Origin: Talinum fruticosum
Lineage: Eukaryota; Streptophyta; Magnoliopsida; Caryophyllales; Talinaceae
NCBI GenBank assembly: GCA_021018815.1
Contig: JAITYX010000083.1
Location: 1,550,001 to 1,614,000 of the forward strand
Reading direction: 5' to 3'
DNA: 64,000 bases
Position 1 is the first letter of the stretch; every line of letters starts with the position of its first letter. Below the pieces are notes generated by a model. That model was not told where the DNA came from. It saw only the letters and a program-made list of their open reading frames with translations, and made no database searches. The translations under genes were made by a program, and so were the position numbers. Shown here in pieces: positions 49,169 to 61,276 of the stretch.

Positions 49169-49936
49169 TCTTAATAACCTTCGTATGTTTCATTTTTAGA
49201 TTCACGCGCTAGGCGGCGTGATTGTCCTTAATGTACCCTTTAGCTAATTAATAAAAATGAGGAACAAATAAATAAAAATAAGAAGAATAGCATCTACATA
49301 CTGTTATTTCAAAAAGAGAAACCCAATTAATTTGTTTTACTATCATCAAAAATAAAATGATACTTCTTGTATGAAGAGGCATATTAAGTGTTTTTTTTTC
49401 GAATTAAAAGTTATTAAATCGATCATTCAATAAATTGAAAAGGAATGTATGAATAGTATAATTATATTACAATTTAAAAATTATATAAAATTACCATTTT
49501 ATCTAGGATTTTTCATATTTATACTAAGCGGAAGACACAACTTCTGAGTAGCAATCTAATTAGGGTGTCATTTGATACTTGCCAACATAATCGACGATTA
49601 TTAAAACGTTATATTCATAATTATTAAAAACATAGTTTCTTTATATAGTAAGATACTTTAATATAAATTAAGAGAAGACATTTAAAAGTGTCCTCATACA
49701 AGACACATATCTTCACCTACGAAAAATATTTAAAACTTACAACAGTTATAAAGAGAAATCCAACTGCAGAATACATATTAAAGCTTACAATAAGAACTAC
49801 TCAACTGAACAAGCTAAGTCTGTCCGATTATTTCAATGCCACGGCATATGGGCTTAGTTAGGGACATTGTAATAGTAATACATAACAGACACGAAATGCA
49901 GCTTCTTGCTCATACACATGATAATTAAACATAGAT
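48995..49936. other. GLP-D 3' flank
   Basis: AT-rich with a (TA)n tract at 49,124-49,166. The last 200 bp should include the GLP-D 3' untranslated region. No gene. Confidence 0.5.
49124..49166. repeat. (TA)n microsatellite
   Basis: About 21 TA units. Confidence 0.95.
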
Positions 49937-50835
49937 TTAAATCCACGAGCAATGCGAATCTCCATCTCTGCGAAATTGGGATCGAAGAGTTTCAATCACT
50001 TTCTCATCGACTTGGAAGCCCTTGGTAAGAACATCATCTGAGATGGGAGGCATAGACCCGAACACAGCATTAGAAATGCTGACCAAACCCGGAGTTTGGC
50101 TACCAAACGCGACATTAGCCACGGCTGGAGTGCTACCGATGTTGAGTTGGAAGTGAATTAGGCCTTGAGGGAACACGAAAATGTCACCCTTGTTAAGCAT
50201 CTTGGAGTAGAGCCTGCTGCCCCCGGATTGTAAGTTGGAGGACACAAACCCTGCCAATAGGGTTCCTTCTATGACGGTGAGCATCTCTGAGGCTCGAGGG
50301 TGCAAGTGGGGCTGGTTAAGACCTCCCGGTGCGAAGTCTATACGCCCCATGGCAACCCCGAGGGTGTTAAGTGCCGGAAATGTGGTGGAATTTACCTGGA
50401 CCACCTGGGAACCTAATGGGTTATTTGTGTCTCCCACTGTATTAAAACCCCTGTAGAAGAAATCATTTGCTGTGACGTCCTTTGGGTTTTTGCAGAAGAA
50501 TCCATTCACATACACTACAACAGAAAAATACAGAGAAAATATAATCAATGAAATTTGAGTGATGGATGCAGCAAATTGAAGAACAACAAGGTCGGATGTA
50601 TAATTACATCATATTTAAAACCAATAGAGACTCATATAAGCATTTTATACCAACATTTCAATATAATGAACTTCTAGAGAATTGAACGCGAGTACATACC
50701 ACCAGCATGAGGGTCAGATACACCGATACAGAAATCTTGAAGGGGAGAAGGATCAGAAGCAGTGGCCACATAGAGAGCCGAGCTCATAACAATGGCCACG
50801 CAAGCGATCATAATCCCTTTCGTACTTTGATCCAT
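49937..50835 (-). CDS. Germin-like protein GLP-D, intact (237 aa)
   Basis: Secreted manganese cupin, same family as GLP-B but of the second sequence type in the cluster (D, E, F). Exons 50835-50700 and 50514-49937, intron 185 nt with GT-AG ends. Signal peptide about residues 1-26. C36 and C53 form the expected disulfide. Box 1 (GGLNQPHLHPRASE) gives H115, H117 and E122; box 2 (KGDIFVFPQGLIHF) gives H166. NST at about 87 is a potential glycosylation site. The tail ends HCSWI. The start is the first ATG after the TATA box and precedes a clear signal peptide. Confidence 0.93.
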
Positions 50836-50951
50836 TAGAAGTTGCTTGTTAAGCTTCGTATTAAGTAGCTACGAAAAACTTTTGCGAGTTTCTTTACGAT
50901 ACTCACTTGATCTCTATTACAATATGAAGAAATAAGAGAGCCACACTGGCC

Positions 50952-50960
50952 CTATTTATA
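50952..50960 (-). promoter_or_regulatory. TATA box of GLP-D
   Basis: TATAAATAG on the minus strand, about 120 bp before the start codon, as in the other GLP copies. Confidence 0.75.
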
Positions 50961-53129
50961 GAGCCAAACATCATTTTCAAGAAGAATATATCCAACCTTT
51001 AAATTTGATAAATGTCCACGTCTTTGAAATATACATGGTGATCAGATCAAAAGAAAGTTATCGTGAATTTACAACCATTAGGATCTTAAGAATTTTCTAC
51101 GTACTTTGCATGCATGTGCATGCCCTAGGTTTGATTCCCGTTTGTCTGCCCTAATTCACCCATTACGTGACCTACTTAGGCTTCCTCATCTATGTTGATT
51201 GTTATATGTACCTCACTATACTGCTGATCAACAGAACAATAAAAATTCATACACGTGAGAGCATTTCAGGAATGGTGCTTATGACATTGAGATGCCAATG
51301 TTAGGTAAGACTAATCTGTAATCAATTGCCAAAAATTCAAACAGAATTCAACCCAAAATGATCATCCATAGTGCTTGTATTTGCAAAACAATACACATAG
51401 AAGTTCAAAAGCATATCAATAAAAATTAATGAACGCTATTATAGCTCTTTGGGGGTAGTTCAGCGGTAGAATAAGGTCATGTTTCTTTTAGTTGTAAGGA
51501 GTTATAACACTATAAAAAGATGCAAGGAAAGCCGTAAGAAGTCTGTATGAAGTTGTAAGGAGTTGTATATATTTTTATATTTATGTACAACATATTTGTA
51601 TTTTTATTTGCTCGTCCTATACGTATGCGTAGTTGTAAAGGTACAATTTCGGCAGATTCCACATGCTTTTCAATATTGACTTCATCATGGAGAATATTTA
51701 AGAGAAATACCAATAGCATATTTTCTTTCAACATAAGAAAATATTAGGAATAGGGTTTCATATAGGTTGAAGAGCATATATTGTGTTGTTTATGAGACTG
51801 CCTCATTTTTTAAAAAATTTCCTGTAAAAATCATATCGATTAATAATATATGTAATATTCCGACCATTTGAAGAACTAGCAATGAATGGAATGATACAGG
51901 CTAGTATGACAATGTAGAAGGACTTTCAGTACATGAAAAAGATACGCATGATCATCAAATGGAGGTCCACTGATCCACTCTTAATCGGACAAATTCGTAC
52001 CATGCAATCAAAGGCACAATAGGTGATGTCTAGCTATGAACTCGTCAATGCGTTCCCGGACGAGTAGTGGTGGATTCAGAAAATTTGTACGACGGTGTCT
52101 AATTTGAATTTTATGAAAGTAGATATTATTAATTAATTTTTACAAATATCCATATTAAACTTTAATTTGAAGGATTTTCATATAAAAATTATTTTTTGGC
52201 TAATTCAAGCAATTTTACAATGATTTCTCCTTAACTAAGACACTTACAATGAATATCCACATTTATGTTTGGGAGGTTAACTATTCATCAGCTCTTATGA
52301 TTGACCCACGTATAATTACAATTAAAAATAAATAGCTGCCATAAAAGAAACATAAAATCGTGCCATCTAAAATTGATTTACAATGGGTTGACTTGGCAGA
52401 AAAAAACGTGCAATGGGTTGAATTATTGGAAAATAATCTAAAAGGACTTTCATTAATAGATACGACGTGAGAAAATTCCCATCACCACGACCCTACATGG
52501 ATAGTGGCCTGGTCCACTGATCCACTCTTGGATGCAATTATTCTCATTTTTGTATCACGGGTGACGATTAGTTCAATTAGTAAAGTTTATACGTATTGTT
52601 ATGAGAAATTTGAGTTTGGGTTTTGTTTATATCAATCTTTGTCGATCATTTGTACCAAAATATTGTATAATCTATTAGAAGTCAATCTAGGCATGAATTA
52701 ATTTAAACCAGTGTCAATAAATCTCAGCAATTCTGTTAAATGCTTGGATTCCAGTGTGTACATATATAGACTATAGTCAATGTCGATGAATCTTGTGAAG
52801 ATTATATTGTGCGTGTTGTCCCACATTAATAAAATAGATGACCTTGAGCGTGTTTTAGGAAAGAATTTCATGGGTTTATATGCAGTGCTTGGTAGAACTA
52901 AAGTCCAATTATATAAAAATTTAATAGATCTCAGCAAAATTCGGGTCGAACCTTTATCTCAGCAAATCGATCATGAAAAGAGCTACTATGTTGTTATTGA
53001 CCTCGAAGCAGAAAATTTAATTTATTACAAATCTAGAAGCAGAACACATGTTGTTATTGACCTCGAAATATAAATATAACAAGAAGCTAATTAAGAATGC
53101 AACCATTTGCATGTACGATAAATCAGTAT
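50961..53129. other. GLP-D upstream region and GLP-E 3' flank
   Basis: No gene. Two copies of the GLP upstream segment (GGACTTTCA...GGTCCACTGATCCACTCTT) lie at about 51,915-51,990 and 52,447-52,545, evidence of a local duplication. About 52,559-52,650 has weak tRNA-like motifs. Confidence 0.5.
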
Positions 53130-53830
53130 TTATATCCAAGAGTACAATAATTCTCCAGCTTTGCGAAATTGAGTGCAAAGAACCTCAATCGCTTTCTCAT
53201 CGACTTGGAAGCCCTTGGTAAGGACATCATCCAAGATAGGTGGTGTAGACCCGAACACTGCATTAGCAACAGTAACTAGACCCGGAGTTTGGCCACCAAA
53301 GGCGACATTAGCCACAGCTGGGGTGCCACCGATGTTGAGTTGGAAGTGAATTAGGCCTTGAGGGAACACGGAAATGTCACCCTTGTTAAGCGCCTTGGTA
53401 TAAAGCCTATTACCCCCGGCCTGTAAGTTGGAAGATACAAACCCTGCATATAGGGTTCCTTCTAGGACGGTGAGCATCTCTGAGGCTCGAGGGTGTAAGT
53501 GCGGTGGGTTAAGACCTCCCGGTGCAAAGTCCACACGGCCCATGGCAACCCCAAGTGTGTTAAGTGCCGGAAATGTGGTGGAATTTAGCTGGACCACCTT
53601 GGAACCTAATGGGTTATTTGTGTCTCCCACTGTATTGAAACCCTTGTAGTGGAAGTCATTTGCTGTGATGTGGTTTGGATTTTTGCAGTCGAATCCATTC
53701 ACATATACTGCATCAGAAAAATATGCAGAAAATACAATCAATCAAAGTATATATATACAAGCTTCTCACTCGTTTTGTCTCAACGTGCACGCACTACAAG
53801 AAATCAATCAAGTCATTTGCTGTACGTATA

Positions 53831-54064
53831 TGTAAATTTGTGATTTGGGGGAAATATTTTTGCTTAGGTTTCTCCCGGGACCTGTTGGTCTTTATATAAC
53901 AATGCGCCAAAAATATTTACAAAGCGGCGAGGATAAAAGGCAATTAGAGTCCCACCTCAAAAGGAAGTGGAAGATAAAATAAAATACTATCTAAAACAGT
54001 TAGAATAATATCTAAAATACAAAAGGATAATATCTACAACAATTTAGGAAAATATATCCTATTA
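53831..54064 (-). mobile_element. 3' LTR of the Copia element (234 bp)
   Basis: Direct repeat of 57,622-57,864. The element lies on the minus strand, so this left copy is its 3' LTR. Flanked on the left by the target duplication GTATA (53,826-53,830). On the minus strand the LTR starts TAATAGG and ends TTTACA, so the first dinucleotide is not the usual TG. Confidence 0.92.
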
Positions 54065-57000
54065 CTCCTCGCAAGATACCGAAACTGTCGATGACCCAAA
54101 ACTTTAGTGAAAATATCTACTAACTGATCTTTGGTGGAGACATAGTGGGTAACGATATCCTCATAAATAAGGCGTTCATGGACAAAATGACAATCAATTT
54201 CTATATGCTTATTGCGCTCATGAAATACTAGATTAGATGCAATATGAAGAGTAGTTTGATTATCTTAGAACCAGGAGGAAAAGTCTATGTAAAATCCTCC
54301 CCTCAACTTGATGATTGCCCAAAGTGACTAACAGGGCTTTAATTATAAAGTTCGACAAAACCATCAACATTGTATTTAATCTTATAAACCTACTTGCACC
54401 CAAGAGCCTTTTTACTAGGAGGGAGTGGACTTAGTTCCCAAGTATTATTATCCTCAAGAGTAGAAATTTCTTTAGCTATGGTCTCACACCAACGAGGATC
54501 TTGGACAGCTTGAGCAAAATGGCGGGGCTCTTCACCAGTAGTGATGGCGGCTAAAAAAGCACTATGAGAAGCAAAAAATTTGTCGTACTGAATATAATGA
54601 GATAGAGGATGAAATGAAGCTAAAGATGCGTCATGGAGTAGGAAGAAGCAAGGTGTTTATCAGCAATAGTATGGCACACATAATCCCGAAGATAAGCAGG
54701 AGGACGATGATCACGAGTAGGACGAGTGGAAGCCATAGGCTGATCAGGAGGAGACTCCAATGGACCAGAAATAGGAAATTCATCAGCTGGAGGTGTGGAT
54801 TGGGCGGTTGGAGGTGATGGTTTAGTTTGTTGTGGGTTAGGTGAGGCGTGGGCTGGGTGGGGACGGCTGGTGCGCTAGACGCGTGAGATAGGCCAGTAGA
54901 GGGAGCTGCGTTGGAGTGTCAGGATTGGGCTAGCGTGGCATCAGGCTCAGAAGGAGGAAATTGGGCCGAAAATGGGATGGGCTCAGGAGGATTAAGGGAA
55001 TATGAATTAGGGGAAAGTTAATGGCATCTGGGTCATAAATGAGATGTGGGTCAGGTGAGGGAATTTGGGTTGGGCCAATCAAAGTGGATTGAGTAGTAGT
55101 ATGAGGAATGGAGGTACTTGTGGGCTGGGCATAGGGGAAAACATCCTTATAAAAAATGACATCTCGAAATACAAAAATTCTACCGATATCAAGATCCAAA
55201 ACATACCACCCCTTTTTCCCTTACGGGTAACCTATAAACATACATTTAGTAGCTCTTGGGTCAAATTCATCTTTTATATTATGCATATAACATAAATACC
55301 CAAACCCTCAATTGAGTATAAACAGCTTTTTTTTTCAAAAAGGATTTCATAAGGGCTTTTCATATGATGAAGCTTAGTGGGTGTATGATTAATAAGATAA
55401 ATTGTTGTAAGGACACATTCACCCCAATAAGTGATGGGCAAAGAGGCTTGAAATCGAAGGGCTCTAACAACATTAAGTAGGTGACAATTCTTTCGTTCAA
55501 CACAACCATTTTGTTACGGTGTGTCTACACAAGAATTTTCATGCAACATACCTCTTTTCCTGAAATACTTTTGTAATTCCTCCATGGTAAACTCCATACC
55601 TTTGTCACTGCGGACCCTTTTCACATTAGTTTCAAATTGAGTTTTTATCATGCTATAGAAATCCACAATGCATTCATAGGCCTCAGATTTATTTTAAATT
55701 AAAAAAACCCACATTGCACGACCATAATCATCAACGATACATAAAAAATATTGACATCTTGATAGCGATGGAGTATGATATTTTCTCCACAAATCATAAT
55801 GAATCAACTCAAAAGGTTTACTCACCCTAGAATCACTCAACAAAAATTTGCTATGGGTTTGTTTTGCCCTATGACAAACATCACAACATTTCAAATGCTC
55901 CTTATTCAAATTGAAATCACACAACGAAGATAAAGAGACAAAACTACCATAGGAAGGGTGTCCCAATCGAGCATGCCATTGACTAGGATCTACTTGCTTG
56001 ACGACAGCAAAAACCGAGTCTCCGCGCATTGTTCTCAAATAGTACACCCCGTTTGTTGGATCACCTACTCCAATCAGCATATTCGATGTGAAGTCCTGTA
56101 TAATACAAAAATCAGGTCCATAAAATACTACAAAATTTTCACCTATGGCTAATTTTTAAACCGAGATGAAATTGCATTTAAACTCCGATGCATACAATAC
56201 ATCTTTGAGCCAAATATCAGGCCCAAGTCAAACCATGCCGACTTTTTCAATTTTAATCTATACTCCATCAGGTTGCGAAATATAGGAATATGTAAATTGT
56301 AGACGTTAGTGAGAACATAAAAACGGGCATCATATAGTATGATGCCCCTAAATCTAGCAACCACTGTAATTGAGTTGTGTGAAAACACTTGCCACTCATT
56401 TTCTTTACCTTTTCTTGGTTTTGAAGCTATTTAAATAGAGTAGACAACTGATCTACTTGGGAAGAAGTAAAACCGGCAAACCCATGTAGTCCTCCTTGGT
56501 TTTCTACCTTCTTCCACCTTCATATTTCCAATGCTCACATCTTGACGAACAAAATTTGAGACCCTTCTCAATCCATCGCCTAACCCATCTCTGAAACCAC
56601 CACCGCCACCAGTTTCGGCGATGAAGTTTTGGACATGGTTGCTGCCCCAACTCCTCGTGGATGTTTCCGATCGGTGGCCGCCGCCTCCTCCTCCAACGTT
56701 CTGCGCAGATCCCCCAATTTGCTGGGTAAACAACGAGTGCGAAACATTGTCCACGCTCATGCTCAAGTTTCTGACAGTGAGTGCATTTCGGTCGGCCTCC
56801 TCCTTGTCGATTCTAAGCGGAAACCTTGAAGGTACCTCCTTCCATGGCTGATCTCCCTTCTCCTGTCTGGGAAAACTAAATCTGTCGTTCCTCGCGAATC
56901 ATAGCCGCATACGCTTTGTTGAGACTTAGAAGGGAGTCTTGATTCAACAGATTGGATCAAACATTGTTGAATTTTTTGTGGTCGGGCCCCATCAAGAATT

Positions 57001-57609
57001 GATGGACCTTCTCTTGCTCGAGCATCATAGTTACTGCTTTTGCACATTCACACTTGCATGTGCAAATTGGAAGAGTCTGGTAAGTACCAAGTTCATCCTA
57101 CAAAGATTTTAGTTTTGTAAAATACTCGGTCACCGAGAATCGTTCTTGTCCAATGAGTGTCATCTCCCGTTTTAGTTGATGAATTCAGATGGAATTGCCT
57201 TGAGAGTATCTCTCTTCTAGATCAACCCAAATCGCCCTAGCCGTAGTAGCATAGGCCACTTACCCGTGAAGGCTTTTGTCGATAACGTTGCAAATCCAGG
57301 CCGTCACCATTGAATCGCATTTGTCCCAGGCATGAACCTCTGGTCCAGTAGTTGTCGATTTTGTAATCGTTCCATTCACAAATCCAAGCTTATTCTTGGA
57401 TTTTAGAGCATTGATCACAGGACGAGACTAATTTGTATTGTTATCACCGTTGAGAATCACAGTGCTAATGATATAACCGGGATGATCCGAATTGCTTAGG
57501 TAATATGGTGATTGAGGATCATTGTATGATGGTTTGTCTTCTGGTTTGTCTCTCATTATAGCAGAGATAGATAAATTATGATTTTAGCAAGAATTGCCTA
57601 TGTGTGCAA
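54065..57609 (-). pseudogene. Copia gag-pol interior, internally deleted
   Basis: In minus-strand order: a gag start (MRDKPEDKP) near 57,556 with several stops; a CCHC zinc knuckle (CTHCQKLEHERGQC) at about 56,741-56,785; the pre-integrase/integrase start with HARLGHPS and CDVCHRAKQT (55,694-56,080); integrase core remnants with RSDKGMEF and ERKN (55,340-55,690); the first RT residues (ALGCKWVYKIKY) near 54,340-54,420; then remnants of the RNase H end (STKDQLVDIFTK, near 54,130). Most of RT is deleted and stops or frameshifts are frequent, so the copy is not autonomous. Confidence 0.82.
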
Positions 57610-57621
57610 GCTCTGATACCA
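57610..57621 (-). other. Copia primer-binding site
   Basis: TGGTATCAGAGC on the minus strand, directly against the 5' LTR: a perfect match to the complement of the plant initiator tRNA-Met 3' end. Confidence 0.95.
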
Positions 57622-57864
57622 TGTAAATTTGTGATTTCGGAGAAATATTTTTGCTTAGCTTACTCCCGGGACCTGTTGGTCTTTATATAACAATGTACCA
57701 AAATATTTACAAAGCGGCGAGGAGTCCTTGGATATAAGGCAATTAGAGTCCCACCTCAAAAGGAAATGGAAGATAAAATAAAATACTATCCTAAAACAGT
57801 TAGAATAATATCTAGAATACAAAATGATAATATCTACAATAATTTAGGAAAATATATCCTATTA
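57622..57864 (-). mobile_element. 5' LTR of the Copia element (243 bp)
   Basis: Similar to the 3' LTR apart from a few substitutions and a short indel (GAGTCCTTGGATATAAGG versus GATAAAAGG). Followed by the target duplication GTATA (57,865-57,869). Confidence 0.92.
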
Positions 57865-58164
57865 GTATATATGCATTTTGCCAACATTTTATATAAACGA
57901 AATTCTATAGCTAGAGAATTATGTATATATGTACATGTTGAAGTAGATCAATGCTAAAGAATTCTCGGGATAGAAAGAGATAGGAGCACATACCACCAGC
58001 ATGAGGATCGGATACACCTGACAGAAAAAATCTTGAAGAGGGTGAATGATCGGATACACTAGTTTCTCCTGGAGGAGTGTGTGACGGGCTAAGAAGCTCT
58101 TGTGGGGGATGGACAAAGGGATGGGAAGGGAATAACAAGCTGCAGAGGGTGAGTGATCTAATGG

Positions 58165-58330
58165 ATGTTTCTGGGAGCAATTAGTGAGAGGGAATGTGCT
58201 CTCATACTAGCCATTCCCATTACTGAGAGGCGTCCTCATGATCAACGGATCTGGGGCTATTTAATGATGGTGTATTTACTATCAGATCTGCCTCTTCTTT
58301 GGGGATGTCACTGGATATTGAGTTGTTTGA
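58165..58330 (+). pseudogene. LINE fragment (region before the zinc finger)
   Basis: Plus-strand frames read LAIPITERRPHDQRIWG and, one base shifted, FNDGVFTIRSAS, the stretch linking RT and zinc finger in plant LINE ORF2. TATTTAATGATGGTGTATTT recurs at about 58,420, showing local rearrangement. Confidence 0.6.
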
Positions 58331-58789
58331 CGAGGGTTTTTTTTCGAAATTATAGTTTGAGGAACATCCGTCCCCATAATCTCTTACCAAAAAGCATGAG
58401 TAAGATTATGGACAACTCCTATTTAATGATGGTGTATTTTTTGCATGCTTGAACTCCCCACGTACAACTCCTATATATAAAGTAAAAGTAGACTTCTTAC
58501 ACCGTCCTATTCTAAGTATAGCCTAAGAAAAACTTACTTGGCAACCTTGACCCTTTTACCTCAGGCACTAACTTTGTTAAAAAAATTATCTGAAGTGAAT
58601 AAATGGTCTCGACTTCATCTTGCACGGCTGCATTCTATGACTTTGGTGTTTTTTTGTTTTTTGTATTCACATGTGTGGGTCCCACAAATTATGGAGGGAA
58701 CCCAACTACAGAGGACCAACAACAAAATCAAATAAACATGTGAAAGACATAATATCAAAGAAACAAACTAAATTATCTTGGATCTGAGC

Positions 58790-59060
58790 CTTTTGTATCA
58801 TCTGAATCTGATGGAGACAATCTTCTTCAATGATGGCATTGCGAAATCCCTTTAGATGGTGCATTTGTGTGCAAATAAATAAGCTCGTGCTTCCTCTAAC
58901 TCTGCATCACCAAAGTCGAGCCCCTGCTCAGTACCAGCTCGCAGAATGCCGTGTGGTTGCGAACAACAAAGCCCCAGCCCCAGCCGAGTTCACCAACGCG
59001 CTGTCCATCAAAGTTGACTTTGATCGTACCGGGGTCAGGTGGGGACCAAAGCGAAGGGTG
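58790..59060 (-). pseudogene. RNase H-like fragment, inverted
   Basis: The minus strand reads SPPDPGTIKVNFDG then GWGWGFVVRNHTAFCELV, and in a shifted frame GFRNAIIEEDCL, the RNase H domain that closes plant LINE ORF2. It lies on the strand opposite the LINE pieces on both sides. Confidence 0.6.
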
Positions 59061-59079
59061 AATATACTTGGGGCGAAGG

Positions 59080-59405
59080 ACTTCTCCATTATAGACACAT
59101 AGCAGATTGTGCTCTTTGTGCTGAATGTAATTCGGAGAGTGAAGACTCTTTGCATGCTATTATTAAGTGTGCCAAAGTTGCTAACTTATGGGTGTTGCAT
59201 TGACCAAAGGCGCTGTAGTGCATTGAAGGCATTCTGGACGAGAAGGAGAAGATGAAGATTTGGTGGGAGAAGCTTCAAGGCAACGAGCTTCAACAAGAAG
59301 CATTGTTCTTCATGTAGATTAGCTGGGCAGAACGGAACGAAGCACCTGGGATAGTGCAGACTTTCACACGCACATGGAACTTCCTGAACTACTATATTGA
59401 TTGAC
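59080..59405 (+). pseudogene. LINE fragment (RT-associated zinc finger)
   Basis: The plus strand reads CALCAECNSESEDSLHAIIK then CAKVANLWVL, the zinc-binding region after RT in LINE ORF2, followed by frameshifted pieces WWEKLQ and SWAERNEA. Stops throughout. Confidence 0.65.
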
Positions 59406-59976
59406 CACAAAAGTTAATCATACTAAAATACTAAAATAAATATGTTGGATAGAAATTCAAGTTAGACAACCAATGAAGCTCTAGTCAGCTAAGCATTGTT
59501 CTTGGAAATTCATGTTAATGATACATCTGGAGTAAAAAAATCTGATATCCTAATTGGAGTTTTCCCTTTATTCTGTACATAAGAATGTTAATGATACACT
59601 TGAGAAGTACCTTCTCCTCGTATATATGTCAACGAGATAGTTGGATGAACGAAAAAATAGAAGAGTTTTATGTGTCTAAAATAATATTATGACACGATAC
59701 TCCCACGTACATATAAAAATTTGCATCTATACATATATGATAGATTATTGCGTGGAAAAATAGGTCTAAATTCTATTTTAAATTTTTTAAAAAAGGGACG
59801 TAAATATTTGGAATTATTTTCTTCCTCTGTACTGAAAAGTCGAAAAAGTTGAGAAAAATTCTAATTTCTAACATGAAATGTGACGTTATATGGAACCCCA
59901 CAAAAAATATCAATCTCTGTCGAGTCATCTAAAAAGAAAATTATTAAAAAATGTCAAATTTTTGTAGAAAATTGTC

Positions 59977-60177
59977 ATGATCTATGTATATTTGTCCAAC
60001 TTGCAAAAATAAACTCAATTAATTTTTGTGGAAATTTTGGTCGGCCTCTTTCGTGACTCAATGAATTTCTTTTTATTTTTTAAAAAATTAATTGAGTCAC
60101 GGAAGAGACCAACAAAATTTTCTACAAAAGTTAATTGATTTTATTTCTACAAGATGGACAAATATAATTAAATCATA
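59977..60177. repeat. Foldback element (201 bp)
   Basis: Nearly the whole element is one inverted repeat. The left arm has TTTGTCCAACTTG, CTCAATTAATTTTTGT and CTCTTTCGTGACTCAATGAA. The right arm contains the inverse of each with scattered mismatches. A minimal A/T loop lies at about 60,073-60,084. It fits a foldback MITE or decayed hairpin. Confidence 0.8.
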
Positions 60178-60196
60178 CCCATAATTTATAAATGCA

Positions 60197-60198
<2 letters not shown>

Positions 60199-60271
<73 letters not shown>
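60199..60271. repeat. (TA)n microsatellite
   Basis: About 36 TA units, 20 bp beyond the foldback. Confidence 0.97.
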
Positions 60272-60273
<2 letters not shown>

Positions 60274-61276
60274 TGACGTAAAAATTCATATAAGAAATTA
60301 AAGTTTTTATTGCTTTCATATTATTAGATCTTGAAAGAGATAGCTAAAAAGATGATTGATTCTTTGTTGCATAATATCGTCAAGAATGCGTGGGCCATGA
60401 AAATAATTGATATTTTGAAGAAAAAGACTACTAAATGATCTATGAAAATAACATTGTTTTTGGAGTGAAGAGCCATCTTGCGTCAAATATTAATACATAC
60501 CCATTTTTTATCAAAAAAATATAATATTCCCTATATCCTTATAAAAGTTGTCAAAATTAGTAAAAGCGAATGTATTTTCATCGTAAATTTAAGAGAAAAA
60601 TAATTAATGGAACAGTTTCTTTTTTTTTAAAAAAAAAAGACTGATCTAAAGAGCTCTTTTAGCATTTTAAAAATTATTAATTTGAACATGTATAATTTGA
60701 TTAAATTTACAATTAAACAAAGCTAAATTATATTCTATTTTACTGATTTTGACAATTTTTATAGAATGGAGAGAGTATATAGTCATGCGCATGTATACAA
60801 GGGAAAAACAATCTTTTTAGTTCCAATTTGATGCATATTTAAAGTACAAGAATGACCCCTAGAAAAAATAAATGAAATATTTTTAAAATTAATTTTGACA
60901 GTAGAACTGTGTACAAATTGTGCTCCTGTGTCTATGGATCCGGGAGATAATTTCTTTTTCCCCATAAACGTTCCTCTTTTATTTACTGCCACGTATCACG
61001 GGACTATAAGTCTCGTGTCCATCATATAAGTCGTGAGAAATGTGGGGTAATAGAAACGATTAATTAATAACTACAGGACTTGAAAATAAACATCTGCTTT
61101 TATTTCTTATCGATAAGGTAGATAACTATAATTATATCATTAGACATTTGGAATTAAGCATAATTAGAATCATAACATAAACAAAAATACATTGAATCGA
61201 TTGATTGAACAAGTTAATTAAATTGTTCATTTAATTACTTAGCTAAGGGACTTCATTGGATCGATGAACATATTTC

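Larger units (their letters stand above)
53130..58044 (-). pseudogene. Germin-like protein GLP-E, split by a Copia element
   Basis: Exon 2 (53707-53130, 578 nt) is intact and in frame. It keeps both metal boxes (PHLHPRASE and FPQGLIHF), the NST site and the acceptor. The rest of the gene is damaged: the intron contains the whole 4.0-kb Copia element, and exon 1 survives only as about 50 bp (57,994-58,044). That piece retains GVSDPHAG and the GT donor, but the preceding LQDFC is changed by small indels, losing the conserved Cys. The signal peptide and promoter are gone, replaced by LINE-derived sequence from about 58,165. A fortuitous upstream ATG frame does not look like a signal peptide. Probably a pseudogene. 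Confidence 0.8.
59406..61276. other. AT-rich DNA downstream of GLP-F
   Basis: No gene. Contains the 201-bp foldback at 59,977 and a (TA)n tract at 60,199-60,271; the remainder to 61,276 is unassigned and includes the GLP-F 3' flank. Confidence 0.5.

Noticed and set aside
51450..51485. tRNA-like start GGGGGTAGTTCAGCGGTAGAA
   Set aside because: Resembles an A-box, but no T-arm (GGTTCGAATCC type) or acceptor pairing follows within tRNA length; at most a SINE or tRNA relic.
53789..53805. CACTACAAGAAAT, a CACTA-like terminus in the GLP-E intron
   Set aside because: No opposite end or subterminal repeats are visible, so a chance match or remnant is as likely.
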